Assembly: GCF_014873145.1 (NCBI RefSeq)
Contig: NZ_JADBEK010000001.1
Location: 8,122,001 to 8,186,000 of the forward strand
Source: Nonomuraea angiospora
GTDB taxonomy: Bacteria > Actinomycetota > Actinomycetes > Streptosporangiales > Streptosporangiaceae
Length of the DNA: 64,000 nt
Direction: 5' to 3'
Position numbers and translations under genes: made by a program. The notes under the pieces were generated by a model. The model worked only from the letters and a program-made list of their open reading frames with translations. It had not been told where the DNA came from and did not search any database. Positions 1 to 8,074 of the stretch are shown here, in pieces; the stretch's first letter is position 1; each line of letters opens with the position of its first letter.

Positions 1-362
1 GCCGCGACGCCCGTCGTGGACAGGGCGATGCCGCCGGGCTGGCCCGGCGGCAGGTCGGGGGCGACCGGCTCGTTGGGGCCACCGGCGAACGGCTGGCGCC
101 ACCACACGCCGAACTCGTCGCCGTCGGTGTCGGCGAACCAGTAGATCCACTGGCCCGTGGGGTCGATGGCGGCGTACGCGGTGCCCTTCGGGCGGTCGGT
201 GACCTGGCGGACGGCGCCGGTGACGCGCTCCCAGGCGTAGACCTCCCAGGTGCCGGTGGCGTTGGAGCGGTAGATGGAGCGGTTGGGGGCCTGGCGCGCC
301 CAGGACGGCAGCGTCATGCGCGACGCGCGGAACCTGGCCTGCCAGCGTTCCTCCGCCTTCAT
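1..362 (-). CDS. S9-type peptidase, N-terminal part (runs off left edge)
   Basis: Only the first 120 codons are present; the gene continues beyond base 1. The visible protein starts MKAEERWQARFRASRM and continues with beta-propeller-like strands of the pattern S-N-x-T-G-x-W-E-V-Y-A-W and D-P-T-G-Q-W-I-Y-W-F. This resembles the N-terminal propeller of prolyl-oligopeptidase-family (S9) peptidases, which normally precedes an alpha/beta hydrolase domain. A purine-rich GGGAGGGGG lies 7-15 bases before the ATG and supports this start. The catalytic domain lies outside the window, so activity cannot be judged; a TolB-like propeller without a peptidase domain is the alternative. Confidence 0.6.
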   Translation of the reverse strand, partial: MKAEERWQARFRASRMTLPSWARQAPNRSIYRSNATGTWEVYAWERVTGAVRQVTDRPKGTAYAAIDPTGQWIYWFADTDGDEFGVWWRQPFAGGPNEPVAPDLPPGQPGGIALSTTGVA

Positions 363-506
363 CCGGTGCGCCCCCTCCCATTGATGTCCCGTGCCTCCGG
401 GCGCGGGATGCCGTCCAGTATTGCGCGTGTGCCGGGGAAAAACTCGGAGAATGTGGGGGAATTTCGGACTAAATGCCCCATCAGTAACACCAGTCCCACA
501 TGCCCG

Positions 507-1556
507 TCAAGATACGGGTCTTGATCGGGGTACGGGCTCGAAGATAGACACGTGAAACGCGGCGTGCGTTACTACTTTTTGCTGTCCGTTCATGACATTT
601 CGGGAGATAAATCCCGCTATTCGCCTGTCAAGCTCGGCTGTGTCGGTATGCCACGCACTCGGGCCCATCCCGACCACCTGGGCGATGTCGTCATGCCCCA
701 GCTCCATCTCGAACTCGACCGAACGTCGCTCCACCTCGGCGAAGCCCTCCAGGCTCCGCGCCAGCCGGCGCTCCTTCTCCTCGTCCACGGAGAGCAGCCC
801 GAGCTCCTCGACCAGCGGGCTCAGATGCCGCGCCGCCGGGGTCACGACCACCGCGACGCCGCCGGCCCGCAGGATCCGCCTGAACTCGGGCCCGTTCCTG
901 GGCGCGAACACGTCCATCACCACATCGGCCACCCCATCCCTGATGGGGAGCGGACGCCACACGTCGGCCACGAACGCCCCTGCCCTGGGATGCACCCGCG
1001 CCGCCCGGCGCACAGCGTGCTTCGACACATCGAACGCCATCCCGATGCCATCGTTCACCGCGTCCAACACGGCCGCCAGGTAGTGCCCGGTGCCCGCGCC
1101 TGCGTCGACGATCAACGGCGCGGCCCTGCCCTCCGCGCGACGATCGCCGTCGATTTCCGGCACGTACGCGGGATCCGTTGATCCAGCGCCGTAACCGGCC
1201 TCCACTCCCGCCCCACGGTACGCCCTCAGCCCCGTGCCGTCATTCGTTTCGGTGGAGTCCTCATGTTCTGCTGGAACGTTCTTGTTGTACGCGTACTTTC
1301 GTACGGTTTCTGCTACTGCGTCGTGCAGTGGTGCGTAGTGGCCCGCATCGAGAAATCGCGCCCGCGCTGCCACCATCTCGGGGCTGTCGGCGGTTCCCGG
1401 GGGTTTGTTGCCGATCAGGAGACTTACGTAGCCCTGCTTGGCGACGTCGAAGGCGTGCCCTTGGGCGCACCGCAGCGCGCCGGCGTCGAGCCGGAGGGTG
1501 GCTCGGCAGACGGGGCACGCTAGGTATTCGACGATATCGGCCAGCATGCCGCCCAT
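507..1556 (-). CDS. RlmA-like 23S rRNA guanine methyltransferase with a 60-residue insertion
   Basis: Predicted SAM-dependent methyltransferase of the RlmA family (23S rRNA guanine N1 methylation; also linked to macrolide-type resistance). The N-terminal zinc site is visible as CPVC at residues 13-16 and C-x3-H at about 29-33. The SAM-binding loop VDAGAGTGHYL is at about 149-159, followed by the Rossmann-type core. Length is 349 residues, whereas the family is usually about 270-285. The excess is a charged, Gly/Tyr/Glu-rich stretch at about residues 85-144, just before the SAM loop, where family members have a short linker. AGGA five bases before the ATG at 1556 supports this start; ATG 1547 is the alternative. 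The frame stays open far upstream, but that extension is Arg/Ala/Pro shadow sequence. Confidence 0.78.
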   Translation of the reverse strand: MGGMLADIVEYLACPVCRATLRLDAGALRCAQGHAFDVAKQGYVSLLIGNKPPGTADSPEMVAARARFLDAGHYAPLHDAVAETVRKYAYNKNVPAEHEDSTETNDGTGLRAYRGAGVEAGYGAGSTDPAYVPEIDGDRRAEGRAAPLIVDAGAGTGHYLAAVLDAVNDGIGMAFDVSKHAVRRAARVHPRAGAFVADVWRPLPIRDGVADVVMDVFAPRNGPEFRRILRAGGVAVVVTPAARHLSPLVEELGLLSVDEEKERRLARSLEGFAEVERRSVEFEMELGHDDIAQVVGMGPSAWHTDTAELDRRIAGFISRNVMNGQQKVVTHAAFHVSIFEPVPRSRPVS

Positions 1557-1891
1557 TCTCGTCCTACCACCCGGGAACCCTTTCCACGGGGCGGGCGTCA
1601 CACGGGGCTGGGCTCCTGACGTGGGCGTCCCCGTGCCGCCCTGGATCGAGCGGTGGCGTGCGTGCCTGAAGGGGCGCCGGCGTTGTGGGGTGGCGTGCGT
1701 CCTTTGAGGGGCGCGCAGGGTGAGGCGTAGCGCCGCCGAGCGGAGTGTGCGTCGGGTGGTGGCTTGCGTCCCAGGAGGGCGGCGCGGGCTGCGAGGTGGC
1801 GTGCCAAGGGATGTGCTCGCGCGTCGGCGGGAGGCTGGGCGCCGTGCGTCCCTTGGGGGCGGGCTTGATGAGAAGAGGTGGACTGCGGGGG
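1557..1891. repeat. Intergenic array of degenerate GGTGGCGTGCGTCC-type repeats
   Basis: This 335-base gap between the short rho gene and the methyltransferase gene holds no credible gene. It contains about five imperfect direct copies of a unit like GGTGGCGTGCGTCCTTGAGG, beginning near 1652, 1689, 1758, 1795 and 1840, spaced 37-69 bases. The copies differ by substitutions and small indels. They lie directly downstream of rho in its direction of transcription. No function is known to me. Confidence 0.5.
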
Positions 1892-2998
1892 TCAGGCGGC
1901 GGTGGCGGCCTCGAGGAGGAAGGCGGCGTTGGAGGGGGTGGAGCGGAGCCTGTCGACGAGGATCTCGAGGCCCTGCCGCTTCTCCAGGGCGGTGAGCATG
2001 CGCCGCAGCCGCCACACCGCCTGCCGCTCCTCCGTGTGCAGCAGGATCTCCTCCCGCCGCGTCCCCGAGGCGTCCAGGTCCACGGCCGGGAAGAGCCGCC
2101 GCTCCGCGAGCTCGCGGACGAGGTGCAGCTCCATGTTCCCCGTCCCCTTGAACTCCTCGTACAGGTTGTTGTCCATCCGCGACCCCGTGTCCACCAGCGC
2201 GGTGGCGAGGATGGTGAGGGAGCCGCCGCCCTCGACGTTGCGGGCGGCGCCGAAGAAGCGCTTGGGCGGGTACAGGGCCCCGGCGTCGATGCCGCCGGTG
2301 AGGACCCGGCCGCCGCCGGGCGCCAGGTTGTTGTACGCCCGCCCCAGCCGCGTCAGCGAGTCGAGCAGCAGCACGACGTCCTGGCCGGACTCGACGAGCC
2401 GCTTGGCGCGTTCGATGGCGAGCTCGGCGACGGCGGTGTGGTCGCGGTCGGGGTGGTCGAAGGTGGAGGAGAAGATCTCGCCGGAGATCGTGGCGCGCAT
2501 CTCGGTGACCTCCTCGGGCCGCTCGCCCACGAGGAGGACCATGAGGTGCACCTCCGGGTGGTTGCGGGTGATCCCGGCGGCCAGCGCCTGCAGGACCATG
2601 GTCTTGCCGGCCTTGGGCGGTGCCACGATGAGGCCGCGCTGCCCCTTGCCGATGGGCGCGAAGAGGTCGATGACGCGCGTGCTGAGCGACTCGGTCTCGA
2701 TGTTGAGCCGCTCGGTCGGATGTACGGGTGTCAGCTCGGCGAACCCTGGCCGGTCGCGCCACTGCGCGGCGCCGTTGACCGAGGTGACGCCGACGAGCTT
2801 GTTGCCGGCGAACGACGCGACGACGTGATCGCCGGGCCGCAGGTCGAACTGCCGTACCTTGTCGGGCGTGAGGCGCACGTCGCCGGGTCCGGGGAGGTGC
2901 CCGGCCCGGAGGAACGCGGATTTCTCGCGTACGTCCAGGAGGCCCTCGACCTGGCGGACGGGCACGTCCGCACGCTGCTCAGGAATGTGTACAGACAT
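1892..2998 (-). CDS. rho: Transcription termination factor Rho, short form
   Basis: RNA-dependent hexameric helicase that terminates transcription. At 368 residues it is much shorter than usual actinobacterial Rho (about 600-700), which carries a Rho_N helical domain and a long basic/acidic extension. Here the protein begins almost directly with the cold-shock-like RNA-binding domain (about residues 15-75; F-L-R-A-G ... D-V-R-L-T-P-D-K-V-R-Q-F-D-L-R). The ATPase core follows: Walker A GLIVAPPKAGKT at 122-133, ERPEEVTEM at 159-167, Walker B DVVLLLDSLTR at 207-217, and the R-loop region G-G-I-D-A-G-A-L-Y-P-P-K-R at about 235-246. Catalytic elements look intact. AAAGGGG lies 9-15 bases before the ATG. 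It may be a paralogue of a full-length Rho elsewhere; the window cannot tell. Confidence 0.88.
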   Translation of the reverse strand: MSVHIPEQRADVPVRQVEGLLDVREKSAFLRAGHLPGPGDVRLTPDKVRQFDLRPGDHVVASFAGNKLVGVTSVNGAAQWRDRPGFAELTPVHPTERLNIETESLSTRVIDLFAPIGKGQRGLIVAPPKAGKTMVLQALAAGITRNHPEVHLMVLLVGERPEEVTEMRATISGEIFSSTFDHPDRDHTAVAELAIERAKRLVESGQDVVLLLDSLTRLGRAYNNLAPGGGRVLTGGIDAGALYPPKRFFGAARNVEGGGSLTILATALVDTGSRMDNNLYEEFKGTGNMELHLVRELAERRLFPAVDLDASGTRREEILLHTEERQAVWRLRRMLTALEKRQGLEILVDRLRSTPSNAAFLLEAATAA

Positions 2999-3407
2999 GG
3001 TGAAACCCCTTTGGGGGAATGCGCCGGATCAGCCCGGAAGCGGTCGGGCGCGGTGCGGAAAGAAGGAAGCCGGGCCCCTGGAGAGAACCGGGGCGAGACT
3101 CAGATGAAGACCGGCGGAGCCGAAGCTCGACGCCTGGTGGCAAGATACCACACCATCTGGCCCAGTAAACGCCTAGCCCTCTTGGGCTATTCCCGGACCG
3201 TTCTCGGAGTTTCTCCCACGGACGCGGGCAGGGGGACGTGACAATGTTCTTCTCGGCACCGTACTGCGAGGAAAATTACCGCACCCGGTGTGCCGGAGGG
3301 CATAGGGCCCCCGTCGAAGCAGCGCCATCGTGTCAAGTGACATGCAGGACCCCTGCAACTCGGTGAGGGTTCCATGGAACCAACAGAAAACTCCTTGGGG
3401 GAGCACC
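2999..3407. other. Gene-free leader region between rho and the zinc-ribbon gene
   Basis: The 409 bases between the divergent short rho and zinc-ribbon genes hold no convincing gene. On the rho side are several small inverted repeats: GCCCC/GGGGC around 3075-3100 and a perfect TAGCCC-TCTT-GGGCTA hairpin at 3174-3189. A long structured leader is compatible with attenuation or autoregulation of rho, known for rho genes in other bacteria; here it is inference. Confidence 0.4.
3174..3189. promoter_or_regulatory. Perfect 6-bp stem hairpin upstream of rho
   Basis: TAGCCC TCTT GGGCTA forms a perfect 6-bp stem with a 4-base loop about 175 bases upstream of the rho start. It could be an operator or a leader RNA hairpin. 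No regulator is identified. Confidence 0.35.
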
Positions 3408-3557
3408 ATGAAGACCGTCAACCACTGCCCGCGGTGCCACCACGAGCTCGACGAGGGCCCGATCATGTACAGGTGCGCGCACTGCTGCCGCGCCGTCTAC
3501 GCGGCCGACATCGAGAACGAGTTCGTTCCGCGCGAGCAGGTAGCCGTAGCCGCTTAA
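3408..3557 (+). CDS. Small zinc-ribbon protein (49 aa)
   Basis: A 49-residue protein starting MKTVNHCPRCHHELDEG. Two Cys pairs, CPRC at residues 7-10 and CAHC at about 24-27, form a classic four-cysteine zinc ribbon, followed by a short acidic tail. GGGGGAG lies 5-11 bases before the ATG, so this start is preferred over an upstream in-frame ATG at 3330. It sits alone just before the MBL-fold gene with a 9-base gap, so the two may be co-transcribed. Function is unknown; binding to a nucleic acid or partner protein is typical of such ribbons. Confidence 0.7.
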   Translation: MKTVNHCPRCHHELDEGPIMYRCAHCCRAVYAADIENEFVPREQVAVAA

Positions 3558-3566
3558 TCTGGGCGA

Positions 3567-4307
3567 GTGCCGCATACCTCAATAACAGTGTCCGGCGTCG
3601 AGGTGACGCCGCTCTGCGACGCCGTAGGTCCCATGGGAGCGGCGATCCGCCGCCCGCTCGCCGAGATGTTCCCCGGTTCCGGGCTCCAGGACGAGCCCTG
3701 GGTCCTGCACTTCCACTGCTACCTGATCCGCGACGCGGCCGGTCGGCTGACCCTCGTCGACACCGGCATCGGTGACGAAGACTCACCGGCCGCGAGCTGG
3801 GCCCCCGTTCCCGGCACCCTGGCCGGCGAGCTGGCCGCCGCGGGTGTCTCGCCCGCCGAGATCGGCACCGTCGTCCTGACGCACCTGCACAGCGACCACG
3901 CCAGCGGCGTGGTGGCCGAGGGCAGGCCCGCGTTCGAGAACGCCCGGTACGTCCTCCAGCAGGCCGAGGTGGACGCCGCCCAGGGCGCCGTGCTCGACCG
4001 GCTCCTCACCCCGATCAAGGGGCAGCTGCACGTCGTCGAGGGCCACGCCGAGGTCTCGCCTGGCGTCCACGTGCAGCACGCGCCCGGGCACACGCTGGGC
4101 CACCAGATCGCCAGGGTCGGCGACGTGGCCATGACCGGCGACCTCGTGCTCCACCCGGTGCAGCTCGACGACCCGGCCATCCGGTACGCCTACGACGACG
4201 ATCAGGAGGCGGCCGCGCGCACGCGGACGGAGGTGCTCACGGCGCTCAGGGGCGAGCGAGCGATTCTGGCGACCGCTCACTTCGGCGAGCCGTTCCTGCG
4301 TCTGTGA
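3567..4307 (+). CDS. MBL-fold metallo-hydrolase
   Basis: A 246-residue metallo-beta-lactamase-fold hydrolase. The metal motif THLHSDHAS at about 105-113 gives the H-x-H-x-D-H signature. The strand before it, L-T-L-V-D-T-G-I-G at about 61-69, is also typical; a later A-P-G-H-T-L-G-H near 173-180 supplies the third metal ligand and M-T-G-D the bridging aspartate. It has no signal peptide and is probably cytosolic. Substrate is unknown; relatives hydrolyse lactones or other small esters. The start is GTG, nine bases after the zinc-ribbon stop. Confidence 0.85.
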   Translation: MPHTSITVSGVEVTPLCDAVGPMGAAIRRPLAEMFPGSGLQDEPWVLHFHCYLIRDAAGRLTLVDTGIGDEDSPAASWAPVPGTLAGELAAAGVSPAEIGTVVLTHLHSDHASGVVAEGRPAFENARYVLQQAEVDAAQGAVLDRLLTPIKGQLHVVEGHAEVSPGVHVQHAPGHTLGHQIARVGDVAMTGDLVLHPVQLDDPAIRYAYDDDQEAAARTRTEVLTALRGERAILATAHFGEPFLRL

Positions 4308-4332
4308 GGTTTTCCCGGCACGATGGGTAGCC

Positions 4333-5247
4333 ATGAAGATACGCGTTGTGACCGGTGTCGCACTCGGCGCCGCTCTGGTAGTCCCGTCGGCGGCGTGGGC
4401 GGCGCCCACGCCTGATCTGTCCGGGGCCGCGGTCTACGCGGCGGCAGGCAACCAGCTCAGCCGATACACGGCCGCCGGCGAGTGGCACCCGCTCGCCAGC
4501 TTCGGAGCCGCGCAGTTCGCCGCGTCGCCCGACGGCACCAAGGTCGCCTGGATTACCGAGAGCGGCAACCTCAACATCAGGGAGCGCGGCAAGACCAGGA
4601 CGATCGTCAGCGGTCTCCAGGGCAGCACGCCGTGTCTCACCCCGGTCTGGTCCGCCGACTCGACCAAGGTGGCCTACCCGAGCGCCGACGGCACCATCAA
4701 CGCCGTCCGGGCCGACGGCAGCAACGCCCCGCGCAAGCTGGGCGTGTCCAAGGGCGTCTGCCACCTCGCCTGGTCGGGGAACGGGCGCTACCTCGCCGGC
4801 TACACCAGCACCGGTGACGGGCTCCACCGGCTCGACGCCAAGACGGGCAAGACCGTCGTCGTCAAGGGCGTCAAGTCCATCACCCACGTGCAGAGCCTGT
4901 CGCCCGACGGCACCAAGGCGGTCGTGGCGTTCCCCGAGGGCGCGCAGGCGCCCGCCGCCAGGACCTGGCCCACCACGTTCAAGCCGGTCATCCTCGGGAT
5001 CCCGTCGGGCAAGAGGCTGAAGCTGCCCGCCAAGGGCGACGCGATCGGCGCGTACTACCTGCCGGACGGCCGTCTCGTGATGCGGATGGCCGCCCCGCGC
5101 ACGCAGCCGGGGCACGCGGCCGCCGCCCACGCGGCCGCCCACGCGCACAACACGCTGGTCGTGTTCGACAGCGCGGGCAACGAGCTCCAGCGGCTGGCCG
5201 AGCCGCCCAAGGCCAAGAACCAGGCGCTGCTCCAGGTCGTGCCGTAG
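4333..5247 (+). CDS. Secreted TolB-like beta-propeller protein
   Basis: A 304-residue exported protein. Residues 1-23 form a signal peptide (K-I-R, hydrophobic core, A-W-A-A cleavage region). The mature part has WD40/TolB-like blades with repeated S-P-D-G-T-K and S-A-D-S-T-K turns (for example ASPDGTKVAWI, WSADSTKVAY, SPDGTKAVV), so a propeller is likely. Near residues 258-272 is an Ala/His stretch, G-H-A-A-A-A-H-A-A-A-H-A-H, that may bind metal or simply be a low-complexity loop. No catalytic motif is visible. Role unknown; it lies alone, convergent with the kinase gene. Confidence 0.7.
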   Translation: MKIRVVTGVALGAALVVPSAAWAAPTPDLSGAAVYAAAGNQLSRYTAAGEWHPLASFGAAQFAASPDGTKVAWITESGNLNIRERGKTRTIVSGLQGSTPCLTPVWSADSTKVAYPSADGTINAVRADGSNAPRKLGVSKGVCHLAWSGNGRYLAGYTSTGDGLHRLDAKTGKTVVVKGVKSITHVQSLSPDGTKAVVAFPEGAQAPAARTWPTTFKPVILGIPSGKRLKLPAKGDAIGAYYLPDGRLVMRMAAPRTQPGHAAAAHAAAHAHNTLVVFDSAGNELQRLAEPPKAKNQALLQVVP

Positions 5248-5252
5248 GGGCT

Positions 5253-5280
5253 ACCGCCCGCTCATGACCGCCCGCTCATG
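5253..5280. repeat. 14-bp tandem duplication at the 3' end of the sensor kinase gene
   Basis: ACCGCCCGCTCATG occurs twice back to back (5253-5266 and 5267-5280). The duplication moves the kinase stop codon: with one copy the protein would end in V-M-S-G-R before a TAG, with two it ends V-M-S-G-R-S before a TGA. Confidence 0.85.
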
Positions 5281-7166
5281 ACCGGCTGATCGGCCAGGAG
5301 CGACGAGGGCAGGGAGGCCATCGCGGTCAGGCCGCCGTACGGGGAGGGTGCGAGAGTGACCCTGATGCCGTGCCTGGCCGCGAGCCTGCTCACCACGAAC
5401 AGGCCGAGCCGGTCGCTCTGCGCCAGGTCGAACTCCGGCATCTTCGCCAGCCGCTCGTTGAGCTCGTCCAGCTCGGCCCTGACCAGGCCGAGACCGCGGT
5501 CCTCGACCTCGATCATCAGCCCGTGCGGGGTGGTCGAGGTCCGCAGGTCCACCCTGGTCTGGGGCGGCGAGAAGAGGGTGGCGTTCTCGATCAGCTCGGC
5601 CATTAGGTGGGCCACGTCCGTGACCACCGCGCCGAGCAGCGCGACCGGCGGCGGCTGGAGGATCTCGACCCGCTCGTACTCCTCGACCTCCGCCACGGCC
5701 GCCCGCAGCACGTCGAGGATCGGCACCGGGTTGCGCCAGCCGCGGCCGGGCGCCTGGTCCGACAGGATGATGAGGCTCTCGGCGTGCCTGCGCATGCGCG
5801 TGGTGAGGTGGTCGAGCTTGAACAGGTCCGCCAGGACCTCGGGCTCCTCCGTCGCCCGCTCCATGCTGTCGAGCTGGAGCAGCTGCCGGTGCAGCAGCGA
5901 CTGGTTGCGCCTGGCCAGGTTGACGAAGACCTGGCTGACGCCGTGCCGGAGCCGGGCCTGGCTCACCGCGGCCGCGACGGCCGTGGACTGCACGTCGTTG
6001 AACGCCTGGACGATGTCGCGTACTTCGGAGGTCTGAGACTTGACCTCGATCGGGGCGACCTCGTCGGCGGTGGGCGGGGCCGTGTTCGTGCGCAGCCGCT
6101 TGACCAGGCCGGCCAGCCGCACCTCGGCCAGCTCGGTGGCGGCGTCGCGGAGCCCGGCCAGCTCGCGCACCAGCCGCTTGCGGAAGCGCAGCGAGAGAAT
6201 GATCGACGCGATGACGGCGATCAGGCCGACGCCACCCGCGACCCCGATCTTGATCAGCATGCCGATGGCCGTCGGCGTCACCCGGTTCACCAGGCTCTTG
6301 ACGGCCAGGGCCTGGTTGCGCTCGACCGCCGCCCACAGGTTCTGGCCGTCGACGGGCCAGGTGGCGGCCGTGACGGGCAGGCCGTTGGTGGCCGCCTGGC
6401 CGCGGATGGCATCCTCGGCGTCCAGGAACTCCTTGTAGACCGGTGATTCGGCCAGCCGCGCGTACGGGCCGCGCAGGCCGCGGTCGAGATGCGAGAGCGC
6501 CTGCGAGAACAGCAGCCGCCTGGTGGCCACCATCCCCGTGAACGCCTCGTGCTCCCTCGGCTCCACCCGGCCCTTGGCCAGCACGATCGCGACCAGCGCC
6601 CGCTCCCTGGACAGCACGTCCTTGGCCTCGCCCAGCATGGTCACCGCCCTGGCCTGCTTGTAGAGGGCCATGTCGGGCACCAGCACCATGGCGTCGTACA
6701 TGCGGAAGGACGCGTCCACGATCTGGCTGTAGCCGTCGATCACGTCGAGCGGCGCCACGGTCGCGCCGTCCACCTCGCGGCGGACCTCGGTGAGCTGGTC
6801 GAGCTTGCTGTTCAGCGCGGCGAGCTGCGCGGTCATCTCCGGTGACAGGTCACGCTGGTTCTTGGCGAGCGTGCGGAACGCCGTCACGGCCTTGTCCGTC
6901 TCGCCGCGCTGCTTGGCCATCTTGGCGGCGCCCTGGCCGCTGACCAGGAACTCCACGGAGAACAGCCGCTCGTCCTGCAGCTCGATGTTGACGCGCTCGG
7001 ACGGGTCGGCCAGGTTGGTCGCCAAGTCCTTGATCGACAGCAGGCGCATGCCGTCGCCGCCGGTCAGGCCCGCGGCGAACGCCCACAGGCCCACGAGGGA
7101 CAGCAGCGGGACGAACAGGAGGACGAGTAGTTTCACGGCGATGGGGCGACCACGCGTGGGGGGCAT
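5262..7166 (-). CDS. CvnA-like sensor kinase with nitrate/nitrite-sensing (NIT) domain
   Basis: A 634-residue membrane sensor. A short basic N-terminus precedes a membrane helix (about 11-32), then a helical extracytoplasmic NIT-type sensor, a second membrane helix near 325-345, a HAMP-like stretch, and a C-terminal kinase ATPase domain with an N-box (L-M-A-E-L-I-E-N-A-T-L-F-S-P-P) and G-box (V-E-D-R-G-L-G-L). A normal phospho-histidine box is not obvious, as in CvnA proteins of actinobacterial conservons. Those usually sit beside roadblock (CvnB), DUF742 (CvnC) and GTPase (CvnD) genes; none is here, so this is an orphan copy. ATG 7166 is chosen because the upstream sequence reads as Arg-rich noise. 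Confidence 0.82.
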   Translation of the reverse strand: MPPTRGRPIAVKLLVLLFVPLLSLVGLWAFAAGLTGGDGMRLLSIKDLATNLADPSERVNIELQDERLFSVEFLVSGQGAAKMAKQRGETDKAVTAFRTLAKNQRDLSPEMTAQLAALNSKLDQLTEVRREVDGATVAPLDVIDGYSQIVDASFRMYDAMVLVPDMALYKQARAVTMLGEAKDVLSRERALVAIVLAKGRVEPREHEAFTGMVATRRLLFSQALSHLDRGLRGPYARLAESPVYKEFLDAEDAIRGQAATNGLPVTAATWPVDGQNLWAAVERNQALAVKSLVNRVTPTAIGMLIKIGVAGGVGLIAVIASIILSLRFRKRLVRELAGLRDAATELAEVRLAGLVKRLRTNTAPPTADEVAPIEVKSQTSEVRDIVQAFNDVQSTAVAAAVSQARLRHGVSQVFVNLARRNQSLLHRQLLQLDSMERATEEPEVLADLFKLDHLTTRMRRHAESLIILSDQAPGRGWRNPVPILDVLRAAVAEVEEYERVEILQPPPVALLGAVVTDVAHLMAELIENATLFSPPQTRVDLRTSTTPHGLMIEVEDRGLGLVRAELDELNERLAKMPEFDLAQSDRLGLFVVSRLAARHGIRVTLAPSPYGGLTAMASLPSSLLADQPVMSGRS

Positions 7167-7228
7167 GCGACCTCCGGGTGCAAGATGAGATCGCCTCGCA
7201 GAGTACACCCCCCTTTGGAAGGATTTCT

Positions 7229-7642
7229 GTGCGTCTTCCGCGTTCTTTCTCCGGCTGGACCATCGCGGTCTTCGGATTCCTCGCCTTCGTGCTCGGCCTG
7301 CTCGGGTTGGTCTCACCCGACTCGCTGCTGGCCATGCTGGGTTTCGAGGTGCTCGATGTCCGTCCCGCCGGGGACTACACGCTGGTCTATATGGCCGCCT
7401 CGTCGATGGCGGCGGTGAACATGGGCGTTTATTACGTTTTTGCGGCTTCTAACGACTACACGCCGTTCTTCCGGTGGACGGTGCCGTTCAGGCTCGTGAC
7501 GTTCGCCGTCTTCACCACGCTGGTGGTGACGGGGGCCGCGCCGGCCAAGTTCTTCGGCGTCGGGCTCTGGGAAGGGCTCGGCGCCCTCATCACGGGGTTC
7601 GCGCTCTGGCGCGAGGGCAAGCTGGTGCCCTCGCGCCAGTGA
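7229..7642 (+). CDS. Small integral membrane protein
   Basis: A 137-residue protein with about four hydrophobic segments (roughly residues 9-30, 45-65, 80-98 and 105-125), no charged active-site pattern and a short basic C-terminus. A GTG start at 7229 preceded by GGAAGG is preferred to an upstream in-frame ATG at 7178, because the extra 17 residues look unlike coding sequence. It is divergent from the sensor kinase and convergent with the next small gene. The family is not recognised; it resembles small actinobacterial membrane proteins of unknown role. Confidence 0.65.
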   Translation: MRLPRSFSGWTIAVFGFLAFVLGLLGLVSPDSLLAMLGFEVLDVRPAGDYTLVYMAASSMAAVNMGVYYVFAASNDYTPFFRWTVPFRLVTFAVFTTLVVTGAAPAKFFGVGLWEGLGALITGFALWREGKLVPSRQ

Positions 7643-7643
7643 G

Positions 7644-8000
7644 TCACCGCGTGGCTTCCTCCGAGTCGCGCGCGACCAGTCGGTCGCCCGGCTCGGGGGA
7701 GTGCCGCAGGCGCTTCTCCAGCTCGCGCTTCTCGTTCTCCAGCTGGGCCACCCGGTCGGTGGCCTCGGCCCTGGCGCCCAGCAACCGGCGGCGGCGCCTG
7801 GCGGACCTGCGCGAGCCCGAGCCGATCAGCCAGAGGCCCAGCAGCAGGACGGCCGCGGTGGCCGCTCCCGCCAGGAACATCTCCACCTGGTTGGGCTCGA
7901 AGGTGTACCCGAACAGGATGTACCTGGCGCTCTCCTCGGTCAGGACGATGGCCACCGCGCTGCCGGCGAGGAGGACCAAGAGCACTCCAAGCAGAATCAT
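7644..8000 (-). CDS. Small membrane protein with coiled-coil tail
   Basis: A 118-residue protein with two membrane helices (about 2-20 and 40-60), a very basic stretch (R-R-S-A-R-R-R-R-R) and a C-terminal coiled coil (E-A-T-D-R-V-A-Q-L-E-N-E-K-R-E-L-E-K-R-L). The layout resembles LapA-domain-like small proteins with a cytosolic helical tail. AGGGG eight bases before ATG 8000 supports this start; GTG 8009 is possible. Function unknown. Confidence 0.6.
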   Translation of the reverse strand: MILLGVLLVLLAGSAVAIVLTEESARYILFGYTFEPNQVEMFLAGAATAAVLLLGLWLIGSGSRRSARRRRRLLGARAEATDRVAQLENEKRELEKRLRHSPEPGDRLVARDSEEATR

Positions 8001-8074
8001 CCAACTCACCCCTTGTCGTAAGAGCCCGATTCCCCTGCCCTGTCGGGGATGAGGTATGCGCAACGATTGCCGTC

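Noticed and set aside
1557..2762. Long minus-strand reading frame fusing the RlmA-like protein to a 400-residue upstream extension over the rho gene
   Set aside because: The extension is Arg/Pro/Ala-rich shadow sequence on the same strand as rho but in another frame; the real protein begins at the zinc motif near 1556.
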